A stretch of DNA of 64,000 bases from Lewinellaceae bacterium. GTDB lineage: Bacteria > Bacteroidota > Bacteroidia > Chitinophagales > Saprospiraceae. The notes under the pieces were generated by a model. That model had not been told where the DNA came from. It did no database searches and worked only from the letters and a program-made list of their open reading frames with translations. The first letter of the stretch is position 1, and the number at the start of each line of letters is the position of its first letter. The DNA is taken from positions 1,764,001-1,828,000 of the forward strand of contig JACJYL010000002.1 in assembly GCA_020636105.1 (NCBI GenBank), written 5' to 3'. Of the stretch, positions 7,388 through 15,831 are shown piece after piece. Position numbers and translations under genes: made by a program.

Positions 7388-8848
7388 ATGCCTAAAGCGA
7401 ATCAGCATGTAGAAATCTATCATGATGAGTTGGACGATTACATGAGCAGAAAAAAAGCTGCCGTGGATCTTCAAACATACATCGGCAAACTGCTCGTTGA
7501 CAAATCTGTCGAACTGGTCCTTTTCAGGAATCAAATTACGGACATTACCATAAGTGACCTTTTACGGTTACACAAATATGCGCGGGAGGTGGTCCAAAAA
7601 GAAATAAGCATTTTTGACTCTTCGGCATTAGCCAAAGATATCTTTGAAATGAACCTCGCACCGGCGAAGATAGATATCGGTAAACTGGCAAGCGAATGGG
7701 CCTCAGAAAAAGACAACCATGCTTCTCGTAAAGATTTTCTGCACGACAAACTCAACCACTGCCTCGTCGAGAACAGCCATCCTTTTGTGCCGAGAGATGT
7801 GGTGCTGTTCGGGTTCGGTCGTATCGGAAGACTCGCCGCCCGCGAGCTCATCCGCCAGGGCGTGGGACAACAATTGAGACTCAGGGCTATTGTTCTGCGT
7901 AGCGTTGATGAAAAGTCGATCAAAAAAAGAGCCGACCTTTTCGAAAATGATTCTGTACACGGACCTTTTAAAGGCTCCGTTGAAATAGATTATGAAAATA
8001 TGTGCTTACTGATCAATGGACAGCGCATATACATTATTGCCTCTACCGATTCATCTACTATTGACTATACGGCCTATGGTATCAAAAATGCCCTGGTCAT
8101 CGATAATACCGGCGCTTATACTACTGCAGAAACGCTGAAGATTCACACCCAGGCCAAAGGGGTCGATATGGCTTTACTCACCGCTCCAGGATCCGGTATG
8201 CCCAATATCGTGTATGGCATCAATCACAAAGAACTGGACAGAGAAAATACCACGCTCTACTCCGCTGCCAGTTGTACCACCAATGCCATCAGTCCGGTAC
8301 TCAAGGTGATCAATGATCATTTGGGCATTATCAAAGGACATGTGGAGACCATCCACGCTTACACCAACGACCAGAATCTGCTCGACAATATGCACAAAAA
8401 GCCCCGGCGGGGAAGGTCAGCGGCAATCAACATGGTGATTACCTCCACCGGAGCGGGGAAGGCCGTCGCAAAAGTTATTCCTGAGCTCGAAGGAAAACTA
8501 ACCGCCAATGCCGTGCGCGTCCCTACACCCAATGGTTCACTGGCTATTTTGAATCTCGATATTGAAAAAACCACGACTAATGAAGAGGTGCTGGCCATCA
8601 TGAAAGCCGCAGCATTAAAAGGTAACCTGGTCAACCAGATCTATTATTCCATCAGTGAAGAGCTGGTATCCAGCGATATCATCGGCAACGATTGCTGTGC
8701 CGTTTTTGACAGCCCGGCAACACTCGTCTCCCCTTCAGGAAAAAATATCATCCTGTACGTTTGGTACGACAATGAATTTGGATACACCAAACAAGTGATT
8801 CGCCTGGCGAAGTACATTGCCAAGGTGGGCAGGAATATTTATTATTAA
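7388..8848 (+). CDS. Glyceraldehyde-3-phosphate dehydrogenase, long form with N-terminal extension
   Basis: GAPDH converts glyceraldehyde-3-phosphate to 1,3-bisphosphoglycerate in the cytoplasm. The Rossmann motif FGFGRIGR is at residues ~139-146 and the catalytic cysteine is Cys296 in SAASCTTNAIS, followed by the expected HAYTNDQN and the C-terminal WYDNEFGYTKQV. At 486 residues it is ~150 longer than classical GapA (~335). The extra part is a helical N-terminal extension without recognisable motifs. Long-form GAPDHs of this type occur in Bacteroidota and some Pseudomonas, where they are often thought to serve gluconeogenesis; that role is inference here. It is a single gene with its own promoter, followed by a large inverted repeat. 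Confidence 0.93.
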   Translation: MPKANQHVEIYHDELDDYMSRKKAAVDLQTYIGKLLVDKSVELVLFRNQITDITISDLLRLHKYAREVVQKEISIFDSSALAKDIFEMNLAPAKIDIGKLASEWASEKDNHASRKDFLHDKLNHCLVENSHPFVPRDVVLFGFGRIGRLAARELIRQGVGQQLRLRAIVLRSVDEKSIKKRADLFENDSVHGPFKGSVEIDYENMCLLINGQRIYIIASTDSSTIDYTAYGIKNALVIDNTGAYTTAETLKIHTQAKGVDMALLTAPGSGMPNIVYGINHKELDRENTTLYSAASCTTNAISPVLKVINDHLGIIKGHVETIHAYTNDQNLLDNMHKKPRRGRSAAINMVITSTGAGKAVAKVIPELEGKLTANAVRVPTPNGSLAILNLDIEKTTTNEEVLAIMKAAALKGNLVNQIYYSISEELVSSDIIGNDCCAVFDSPATLVSPSGKNIILYVWYDNEFGYTKQVIRLAKYIAKVGRNIYY

Positions 8849-8886
8849 GTCGTTACGAAGGTGGAATTAAAAGTGTTCAAAAAAAA

Positions 8887-8999
8887 TTAAACGCAAGGTG
8901 CGCTGAGGTTGCGCAATGGCCGCAAATGGAATATACCGCATCAACGGTCGGGAGTGTTCGTTGCGGACCTTGCGCCTTCTTTGCGCCCATTGCGGTTAA
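8887..8999. repeat. Large imperfect inverted repeat with a second repeat nested in its loop
   Basis: Two 39-base arms (8887-8925 and 8961-8999) are inverted copies of each other, both built from GCGCAA/CGCAATGG-like words. The 35-base loop contains GGTCGGGAGTGTTC, the core of the repeat family at 7150 and 10885. It lies between the convergent GAPDH and gldB genes and could serve as a two-way terminator. A lone arm copy lies at 58037-58075. Confidence 0.7.
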
Positions 9000-9036
9000 G
9001 TTTTTGTTTTTCACTTGCTCTTTTATTCACAATTAC

Positions 9037-10080
9037 CTACCGTTTCGGTTTATACTTCGATCGTTCCAGCATAGCCTGTGCATCCCGCATTTCGATGAGC
9101 TCGTACATGGTGGTTTGAGGGTTGAGGCGCATATATTTTTTTACGATCTGCCAGCCCAGCCAGTTGGCCGTCCTGCCGGGGGCGACATCGGGCATTCCCG
9201 GCGAATTGGGGCTTGGCGTTACATACTTTTTGATCTTTGACCAGTCGGTCGAATAAAGAAGGTCCTCCGAAAGAAAGAAGGTCCACATATCGTATTCGTT
9301 GTTTTTCATCCAATCCACCTGTTCCTGCGTCATTTCCAGTTTTATACTATCGGCCGTATAAGGGAACAGGTGATCCATGATGTAAAGTTTTTTTCCGTTA
9401 TGGACCATCAGGTCGATCAGCCGGTTATCGGCGGGGGCTTCCCCGCAAAGATCCTCCACCAGGGGGCGAAGTGCTTTGGTGACCATATGCTCTTTGGTAA
9501 ATGACCTGGTGAGGTAGTTTGAAAAAGAAGGATTGCCCTGGTTGTATTGAAAATAGGGGTAATCAGCCCCGAGGAAAAAATCCAGCCCGACCGCCAGGGA
9601 ATTATCTCCAAAAATAAACGCCGCGTAACTATACTCAGAAACAAAAATCGTTACATCAGGAGTAGCCAGGTCAGGAAAATAATACTTGAGGAACCGAAAA
9701 GCCTGTTCAAAAGATCTCTCCTGGGCGCTCATATCGTTATACACCACCAAACAAGTATCAAAGAGGTGGCGTACTGTTGGAAATTCGAGAAAACCCTTCA
9801 CATAAGCTTCATGGCCATCGGGAGCGACTTTGGGATTTTTAGATTCCAGGATCTTTTCGAAATATACCGCGCTAAATTCAGGATACTTTTCTTCGAGAGC
9901 CGCTAATCCCGGGGCGATGTTATTGGTATCCAGGGCAAAAAGATCCTTGTCAAACCGTTTCAATTTGACAGAAATGTCAATGTCAGACACGTCGGGAACA
10001 TCTTCTTTGTATTCCCTGGAACACGCGAATAAACCCATGACAATAAAAACAAAATAAAAATAGTTCTTTTTAAAACTCAT
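9037..10080 (-). CDS. gldB: Gliding motility lipoprotein GldB
   Basis: GldB is a lipoprotein required for gliding in Flavobacterium and is widespread in the phylum, including non-gliders. The protein has a lipoprotein signal with lipobox LFAC (Cys ~20). It then shows the family's DISVKLKRFDKDLF, a segment around LRFLKYYFPD, and the C-terminal RTANWLGWQIVKKYMR...TMYELIEM. Its 347 residues are usual for the family. It probably sits in the cell envelope facing the periplasm. It is convergent with the GAPDH gene and divergent from the beta-barrel gene at 10158, an arrangement compatible with envelope-related neighbours. Confidence 0.85.
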   Translation of the reverse strand: MSFKKNYFYFVFIVMGLFACSREYKEDVPDVSDIDISVKLKRFDKDLFALDTNNIAPGLAALEEKYPEFSAVYFEKILESKNPKVAPDGHEAYVKGFLEFPTVRHLFDTCLVVYNDMSAQERSFEQAFRFLKYYFPDLATPDVTIFVSEYSYAAFIFGDNSLAVGLDFFLGADYPYFQYNQGNPSFSNYLTRSFTKEHMVTKALRPLVEDLCGEAPADNRLIDLMVHNGKKLYIMDHLFPYTADSIKLEMTQEQVDWMKNNEYDMWTFFLSEDLLYSTDWSKIKKYVTPSPNSPGMPDVAPGRTANWLGWQIVKKYMRLNPQTTMYELIEMRDAQAMLERSKYKPKR

Positions 10081-10114
10081 ATTGGTAAAACGTATGATTT
10101 ATTGATTCAAGGAT

Positions 10115-10122
10115 TAACTTTG
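10115..10122 (+). promoter_or_regulatory. -7 promoter element (TAACTTTG) for the beta-barrel gene
   Basis: TAACTTTG matches TAnnTTTG and would start transcription about 30 bases before the ATG at 10158. I see no -33 TTTG at the normal distance. Confidence 0.4.
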
Positions 10123-10157
10123 CAGCATTTATTAAGCTTAATAAAAACTAACAGACC

Positions 10158-10883
10158 ATGAAGAAAATTGTAATGCTCGGGCTCATTTTTTTATTTATTC
10201 AAAATCTCAACGCCCAGGGTGATATCAGATTTGGTTTTCAATTGTCACCGGCAGTTTCCTGGTTGACTACGGATAATAGCAAAATAAATTCCAGCGGACC
10301 TAATATTGGTTTGAAATTAGGCCTGAACGGAGAATATTACTTCAGAGATAATTACGCCTTCACCAGTGGGATCGGTTTCCATTTCAACTCCGGCGGAACC
10401 CTTTTACACCAATATGGCGGAACCTATTGGACGAAAACCGACCTCCCCACCGGCCTGGATACCATGAGCAACGATGTAAAACTAAAATATTCTATCCAAT
10501 ATGTAGAGATTCCTTTTGGTTTAAAAATGAGAACCAAAGAATTTGGTTTCCTAAGATATTTCATCGACCCGGCCATCACCCTTGGATTCAAAACCCAGGC
10601 GAGAGGGAAAATTACAGATAGTGGAAAGGTCGGCGCGGAAGATGAAAAATACGATATTCGCCCTGAAGTCAACGGAATCAACCTTTGCTGGGGACTTACC
10701 GGCGGCGCCGAATACAATATCGGAGAAAACAGCAGCCTGGTTTTCGGGCTGGGCTTTCAAATGGGTTTTACCGACCTGACTGATGACAACGGCACCGTTT
10801 TTGATCCCGAAAAGGGCAACCGCAAAGAAAATTCCAAAGGATTGTTCAGAAGCATCGTACTCAAACTGGGCGTGATGTTTTAA
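10158..10883 (+). CDS. Outer-membrane beta-barrel protein, PorT-like family
   Basis: This 241-residue protein has a signal peptide (MKKIVMLGLIFLFIQ, cleavage after LNAQ). It then has alternating amphipathic strands rich in aromatic and glycine residues (DIRFGFQLSPAVSWL, PNIGLKLGLNGEYYF, NYAFTSGIGFHF), ending in a strand with terminal aromatic residue (SIVLKLGVMF). This is the pattern of the small 8-stranded PorT/OmpW-type barrels common in Bacteroidota. PorT itself belongs to type IX secretion, but many paralogues are generic outer-membrane proteins, so I do not call it porT. It is divergent from gldB and upstream of nadC, separated from nadC by a repeat cluster. Confidence 0.82.
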   Translation: MKKIVMLGLIFLFIQNLNAQGDIRFGFQLSPAVSWLTTDNSKINSSGPNIGLKLGLNGEYYFRDNYAFTSGIGFHFNSGGTLLHQYGGTYWTKTDLPTGLDTMSNDVKLKYSIQYVEIPFGLKMRTKEFGFLRYFIDPAITLGFKTQARGKITDSGKVGAEDEKYDIRPEVNGINLCWGLTGGAEYNIGENSSLVFGLGFQMGFTDLTDDNGTVFDPEKGNRKENSKGLFRSIVLKLGVMF

Positions 10884-10884
10884 C

Positions 10885-11010
10885 GAACACTCCCGACCTG
10901 GAGTACAGGAACCTGTCCTCGGCATATAATACCGGGATTTCGCCCCGCTCAATTTGAACAATTTGAACAAATTGAACAACTTGAACACTCCCGACCTGCG
11001 GTACGGGATG
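10885..11010 (-). repeat. Composite intergenic repeat: dispersed unit, 9-base tandem repeat, second unit end
   Basis: Positions 10885-10950 are an inverted relative of the unit at 7150-7240, and share the stretch from TATGCCG to GGTCGG with 20838-20870. Next comes a 9-base tandem repeat (AATTTGAAC variants, about 10950-10985), then another copy of the end motif with GCGGTACGG. It separates the barrel gene from nadC. Confidence 0.6.
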
Positions 11011-11058
11011 AACACTAAAAACCCATCGAACCATTATTAAGATAAAAAAACCTAATCA

Positions 11059-11907
11059 ATGGATTTAAGTAAAAAGTTAGACGCCTTTATCGATGAGGCC
11101 CTGCAGGAAGATATTGGCAACGGTGACCACACCTCTCTGGCCTGTATTCCCAAGGATAAAAGAGACCATGCTCGCTTACTGGTAAAAGATTCAGGAGTCA
11201 TCGCAGGTGTGGAAGTAGCCAAACGGATCTTTGAAAAAGTTGATCCGTCCTCACGCTTTGAAGTATTGATAAAAGACGGGAGCAATGTTGACTTCGGGGA
11301 TGTTGTTTTTGAAGTGGAATGTAATACCCAGGCCTTGCTCAAAGCAGAACGTCTGGCCCTGAATACCATGCAACGCATGAGCGGGATTGCTACCCTGAGC
11401 AACCGTTTTGTATTTGAAGTGGAAGATTTGCCGGTAAAATTGCTCGACACCCGGAAAACCACTCCCCTTATTCGTTTCCTCGAAAAATGGGCCGTCCGCC
11501 TGGGGGGATGTACCAACTATCGGGATGGTTTATACGACCGGTTTATGGTCAAAGACAATCATATTGACGCCTGTGGCAGTATTGAAAAAGCGATTGAAAA
11601 AATACTGGAATATAAAAAGACCCATAACCTGGATCTTCCGATTACCGTTGAGGTGCGCAACCTGGTTGAGCTGCACGAGGTGTTGAACGTAGGGCATATC
11701 GACCGGATCATGCTCGATAATTTTGAATTGCCGCTGATGAAAGAAGCCGTGGAAACCGTCGCGGATCGTTACGAGGTGGAAGCTTCCGGCGGGATCACCA
11801 TCCACAAAGTCCGTGAAGTAGCCAAAACCGGCGTTGATTTCATTTCCATAGGGGCCCTGACCCATTCGGCGACCAGCCTGGATATGAGCCTGAAGGTGGT
11901 GAAATAA
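11059..11907 (+). CDS. nadC: Nicotinate-nucleotide pyrophosphorylase (carboxylating)
   Basis: NadC (quinolinate phosphoribosyltransferase) makes nicotinate mononucleotide from quinolinate and PRPP in de novo NAD synthesis. The 282-residue protein has the family layout: N-terminal EALQEDIGNGDHTS; LKAERLALNTMQRMSGIAT; LDTRKTTP and the WAVRLGGCTNYRDGL segment that binds quinolinate and phosphate; MVKDNH; VEVRNLVEL; IMLDNF; and the barrel end ASGGITIHKVREVAKTGVDFISIGALTHS. Length is normal and no key segment is missing. It is a cytoplasmic enzyme. No other nad genes are in the window. Confidence 0.96.
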   Translation: MDLSKKLDAFIDEALQEDIGNGDHTSLACIPKDKRDHARLLVKDSGVIAGVEVAKRIFEKVDPSSRFEVLIKDGSNVDFGDVVFEVECNTQALLKAERLALNTMQRMSGIATLSNRFVFEVEDLPVKLLDTRKTTPLIRFLEKWAVRLGGCTNYRDGLYDRFMVKDNHIDACGSIEKAIEKILEYKKTHNLDLPITVEVRNLVELHEVLNVGHIDRIMLDNFELPLMKEAVETVADRYEVEASGGITIHKVREVAKTGVDFISIGALTHSATSLDMSLKVVK

Positions 11908-12128
11908 CCCTTTTTGTTCACAGGGCTTGCCGGACGGTATGTTCCCGACTAACATTATTTCCTAAAATCATATTTTCGAAATTCGTTAATCGACGTTCCT
12001 GGTTTAGTTTTCGGATATCTTTCCCAAAACTCCAAACAAGGAACCTCGATTGACGATTTTAGGGACCTTGCACTTGAGCAACCAGGGTTCCGCCCCTCCT
12101 CCTTGCTCTCTCCATACAAGTTCCCGGC

Positions 12129-12239
12129 TCATGCTATACCCGGATAATGACTAACTGTTATCCAGAATAAAAGGGTCACGGCCACAATCAATAACCAAAA
12201 CCGGATATCTCTGCTAAAGCTCTTTTTTTCTGAAATCAT
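12129..12239 (-). CDS. Small single-span membrane protein (36 residues)
   Basis: A short reading frame encodes MISEKKSFSRDIRFW followed by a hydrophobic segment (LLIVAVTLLFWITV) and ends HYPGIA. The charged N terminus plus one membrane helix is a believable small protein. It lies alone in a 600-base gap between nadC and the receptor gene, which otherwise shows nothing. No clear promoter or ribosome site is visible, and chance occurrence cannot be excluded. I recognise no family. Confidence 0.45.
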   Translation of the reverse strand: MISEKKSFSRDIRFWLLIVAVTLLFWITVSHYPGIA

Positions 12240-12511
12240 GTTGTTGTTGTGTTCGTTTATTATAAATTTGTTTTATCAATAGCGCTCAGCAATAATGCCT
12301 TTATTCATTAGGATTTTAGGCCCGCATAAGGTAAATTACCCGGGAAAAATTATTACTGCCTGACAGGGTATCCGAAAGCGATATGGAGTGTTTTACCTTT
12401 TCGCTGTTTCGGCTGAAAAAAGGGCGAAAACGAAATTTGAACAAACGCTGAGCATACTACCTAATTCAAAAAGGATGCCAGTTTTTTTCAAATGGCTAAT
12501 ATCAAGTTAAA

Positions 12512-14836
12512 ATGAAACATCTTTCCCTCACCTTCGCCTGCGTATTTTTACTCTCCGCATTTTTTGCCAACGCACAGGAATACGATCAAACGCTTAGGGG
12601 GATAGTAAGAGATGCCGACACCGGGCAACTGCTTGAAGGCGTGAGTATTTTTCTTGAAGGAACCGATCGTGGCTGCATCACCGATAGCCTCGGAGCCTTC
12701 AGGATGGATGATATTTCCATCGGGCGTTATAGCCTGAGTATTAGCTTTATCGGGTATCAAACCATTGAATTGAGTCCCGTCATTTTAGATTCCGGGAAAG
12801 AAACGGTTTTGGAGATCAGCCTGGAAGAGACCGCTTCACTGCTCCAGTCTGTCGTCGTGAGTGCTCCACAGAGTAAAACGACCACCCAATGTCCTACGGT
12901 ATCGGTGCTCACTAATGAAGAGACCCTGAGATTTCCGGCCACCTTTGATGACCCCGCCCGCCTCGTTATGTCTTTGGCCGGAGTGGCAGGAGATAACGAC
13001 CAGGCCAACGGTTTGTCCATAAGAGGCAATTCGCCCAACGGGATGCAATGGCAACTGGAAGGACTTGAAATCGTCAACCCCAACCATACCCCCAATGCCG
13101 GTACTTTCAGCGACAGGATCACCCAAAACGGCGGCGGCGTAAACATCCTCAGCGTGCAATTACTCGACGCTTCATACTTTTACAAAGGCGCTTTCCCTTC
13201 CGAATTCGGCAATGCCCTATCCGGCATCATGGACATGAAACTGAGAAAAGGCAACGACCAGACCCATGAATTCACGGGGCAGGCGGGCCTCATCGGTATA
13301 GAAATGGCTTCAGAAGGTCCGCTGCCGACGCAAGGAGGCTCCTACCTCGTCAACTACCGTTATTCAACCGTAGGATTGCTGCAAAAACTGGGACTGGAGC
13401 TCGGCGACGAAGCCATCAGCTTCCAGGATCTGTCATTCAATGTCAATATTCCCCTTGGCAAAACGGCACAAAGCACCCTTTTCGGAATGGCCGGAGTCAG
13501 TGACAATTTCTTTAAAGCAAAGCGAGATTCGAGCCTCTGGTTATTCACCAAGGACGGATTTGACATCAACTTCACCTCCCGTATGGGCGTTTTGGGCAGT
13601 ACGCTTTCGGTGCCTCTCGGAAAAAAGAGTTCCTGGAATTCAGCATTGGCTTTCTCCGGGCTTGAAAGCCAGCGTTATGCCAACGTCCTGGATGCCGATT
13701 ACCAACCTGTACCAGCTGAAAAGGATGAGACCATTAATACCAAACTCGCCTTTCGAAGCACTTACCTGTACAAAATTAATATTCACAATCGCCTGCGGTT
13801 AGGCCTGTCGTTGACCAACCACTATGCTAAAATTACTTCGGTGATCGAATCCCTCACCGTGGCCTATGGAAAAGGAAGTGGCCTCATGGTGCAGCCTTAT
13901 ATCGACTGGCAATTCAGGAAAGGCCCCTTCATCACCAATGCCGGGCTTCACTATAGCCGTTTTACTTATAATGAAAGTGCCGCCCTCGAACCACGTTTTT
14001 CTGTCGAATGGCAAGGCAGTGAACGAAGCTCGCTGAGCCTTTCCTACGGACTGCACAGCCAATTGCAGCAGGCACCACTGTATTTCAGCAAAACCACTAT
14101 GGGCGACAACAGCCACCTCGAACTCAACAAGGCCCATCACCTGGTGTTTGCTTACAAACAATTTTTGAACAACAATATCCAGTTCAGGACCGAACTTTTT
14201 TATCAAAGACTTTTTAACCTGCCTGTCTCGGCCGAAAGGCAAAGTACGTTCTCTGCCTATAATATGCTGGAGGGCTTTGTCAACGAACCGCTGATCAATA
14301 CCGGAACAGCCGAAAATTACGGCATCGAACTCAGCCTCAGGAAGTTCCATACCGACAATTATTACTACCTCGTGAATGCCACTTTTTACCAATCAAAATA
14401 CCGGGGCAGTGACCTCATTGAAAGAGACAGCCGATACAATGGCCATTATATCTTTAACGCTGTTTTTGGAAAAGAATGGGAATGGACTTCAAATAAAGGA
14501 AACATAAAAACTTTAGGCGTGAACCTTCGGGGCAACCTGGTCGGAGGATTCCGCGAAACGCCCATCGACATCGAAGCCTCCTCCGCTGCCGGGACAACGA
14601 TTTACAAAGAATCTGAGGTTTTTACCCTCCGGCAAAAAGATTATTTCAGGGTAGATCTGCGCCTTTATTATCAAAACAATAAGAAAAATTTTGCGGGCAG
14701 AATTTCATTCGATATCCAAAACCTGCTGAATACTCAAAACACAGCTTTCAGTTATTACGATATTCGGCAAAAAACCATCGTTCAAAAATACCAACTGGGG
14801 CTGATTCCGATGCTGAGTTACAGGGTGAAGTTTTAG
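12512..14836 (+). CDS. TonB-dependent receptor with carboxypeptidase-regulatory-like N-terminal domain
   Basis: This 774-residue outer-membrane receptor would import a large or scarce ligand using TonB energy. It has a signal peptide (cleavage after FFANAQ). A carboxypeptidase D regulatory-like beta-sandwich fills residues ~27-115 (LRGIVRDADTGQLLEGVSIF, then YSLSISFIGYQ). A plug domain follows (RLVMSLAGVAGDNDQANGLSIRGNSPNGMQWQLEGLEI). The rest is a long barrel ending in an aromatic C-terminal strand (LIPMLSYRVKF). It lacks SusC-specific signatures and has no SusD partner, so it is a stand-alone receptor; the ligand is unknown. A palindromic repeat array starts 47 bases after its stop codon. 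Confidence 0.9.
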   Translation: MKHLSLTFACVFLLSAFFANAQEYDQTLRGIVRDADTGQLLEGVSIFLEGTDRGCITDSLGAFRMDDISIGRYSLSISFIGYQTIELSPVILDSGKETVLEISLEETASLLQSVVVSAPQSKTTTQCPTVSVLTNEETLRFPATFDDPARLVMSLAGVAGDNDQANGLSIRGNSPNGMQWQLEGLEIVNPNHTPNAGTFSDRITQNGGGVNILSVQLLDASYFYKGAFPSEFGNALSGIMDMKLRKGNDQTHEFTGQAGLIGIEMASEGPLPTQGGSYLVNYRYSTVGLLQKLGLELGDEAISFQDLSFNVNIPLGKTAQSTLFGMAGVSDNFFKAKRDSSLWLFTKDGFDINFTSRMGVLGSTLSVPLGKKSSWNSALAFSGLESQRYANVLDADYQPVPAEKDETINTKLAFRSTYLYKINIHNRLRLGLSLTNHYAKITSVIESLTVAYGKGSGLMVQPYIDWQFRKGPFITNAGLHYSRFTYNESAALEPRFSVEWQGSERSSLSLSYGLHSQLQQAPLYFSKTTMGDNSHLELNKAHHLVFAYKQFLNNNIQFRTELFYQRLFNLPVSAERQSTFSAYNMLEGFVNEPLINTGTAENYGIELSLRKFHTDNYYYLVNATFYQSKYRGSDLIERDSRYNGHYIFNAVFGKEWEWTSNKGNIKTLGVNLRGNLVGGFRETPIDIEASSAAGTTIYKESEVFTLRQKDYFRVDLRLYYQNNKKNFAGRISFDIQNLLNTQNTAFSYYDIRQKTIVQKYQLGLIPMLSYRVKF

Positions 14837-14883
14837 GAAAACTGGTTGCTGGTTTTAGAACATTCACAAATCTGGCGAAACAT

Positions 14884-15283
14884 CTACCCCGCTTGCGGGG
14901 TCAAATTTGACGGCAACTGAATTCCCAGTTTAGAAAAAATCCTCATGTCAAATTTGGGGGTGTCTACGCTTGCGGGGTCAAATTTGACGGCAACTGAATT
15001 CCCAGTTTAGAAAAAATCCTCATGTCAAATTTGGGGGTGTCTACGCTTGCGGGGTCAAATTTGACGGCAACTGAATTCCCAGTTTAGAAAAAATCCTCAT
15101 GTCAAATTTGGGGGTGTCTACGCTTGCGGGGTCAAATTTGACGGCAACTGAATTCCCAGTTTAGAAAAAATCCTCATGTCAAATTTGGGGGTGTCTACGC
15201 TTGCGGGGTCAAATTTGACGGCAAATGAATTCCCAGTTTAGAAAAAATCCTCATGTCAAATTTGGGGGTGTCTACGCTTGCGG
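14884..15283 (+). repeat. Array 1 of 42-bp hairpin repeats (77-bp period, five full periods)
   Basis: The array starts with a half-unit (14884-14911) containing CCCCGCTTGCGGGG. Full 77-base periods follow, each a 35-base spacer and a 42-base core. The core begins GTCAAATTTG and ends CAAATTTGAC, a perfect 10-bp inverted pair. The gcttgcgg phase point recurs at 14891, 14968, 15045, 15122, 15199 and 15276, where the last copy breaks off. Spacers are identical apart from one base in the last, so this is tandem amplification. Array 1 reads sense to the receptor gene that ends 47 bases before it. Related arrays lie at 46836-46937 and 48297-48624. Confidence 0.93.
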
Positions 15284-15304
15284 TAATAAAACAGGCTTTA
15301 TTTT

Positions 15305-15778
15305 TTAGGCCAACATTTTCCTGATCAACACAATCTGCCCCAAATGATAATAACAATGCTCAATCATACCCTCGAGATTTCTTTGGTAAGTTCCGTATTT
15401 TTCATCTACAAAAACATCGAACAACTGGTCGTCAGCCATTTGCTCCACTTTGTCGGCAAATTTTTCAGCATTGCTCCACATATTGTTCAATAGATCTTCC
15501 CAGGCTTTTTGTGATGTTAGCGGAGGCAGGTCAAAGCTGTATTTATCCCTGATGTCAAGCGAACCACCTTCCAATACATTTAAAACCCCGGCGATATAAT
15601 AATTAATGTGAAAAGTTAAAGCCGCGATGGTGTTTAATGAGCCGACCTTTGTGGTAGCTTTTTCCCAGGTCATATCGGAAAGCTGTTCCTTGAAATTAGT
15701 GTTGGTCACCCAATGTCCATTTAAAAGAATCTCTCTGAAACGGTCCGCCAGTGGTTTGGTTAACTTTTTCATATCCAT
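15305..15778 (-). CDS. DinB-family protein
   Basis: This 157-residue protein is an all-helical DinB/YfiT-like four-helix bundle. Members bind a divalent metal through three histidines and often act as thiol-dependent transferases or hydrolases. Candidate ligands are the histidine in ALTFHINYY and the two in EHCYYHLGQI near the C terminus. The substrate is not predictable. It lies 53 bases downstream of the HD-domain gene on the same strand and may share its transcript. Its 3' end faces repeat array 1. Confidence 0.82.
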   Translation of the reverse strand: MDMKKLTKPLADRFREILLNGHWVTNTNFKEQLSDMTWEKATTKVGSLNTIAALTFHINYYIAGVLNVLEGGSLDIRDKYSFDLPPLTSQKAWEDLLNNMWSNAEKFADKVEQMADDQLFDVFVDEKYGTYQRNLEGMIEHCYYHLGQIVLIRKMLA

Positions 15779-15831
15779 TAAGGTTTTATCATTATGTTAT
15801 TCCAAATCAAAACATCACAGGATCAAAAGCA

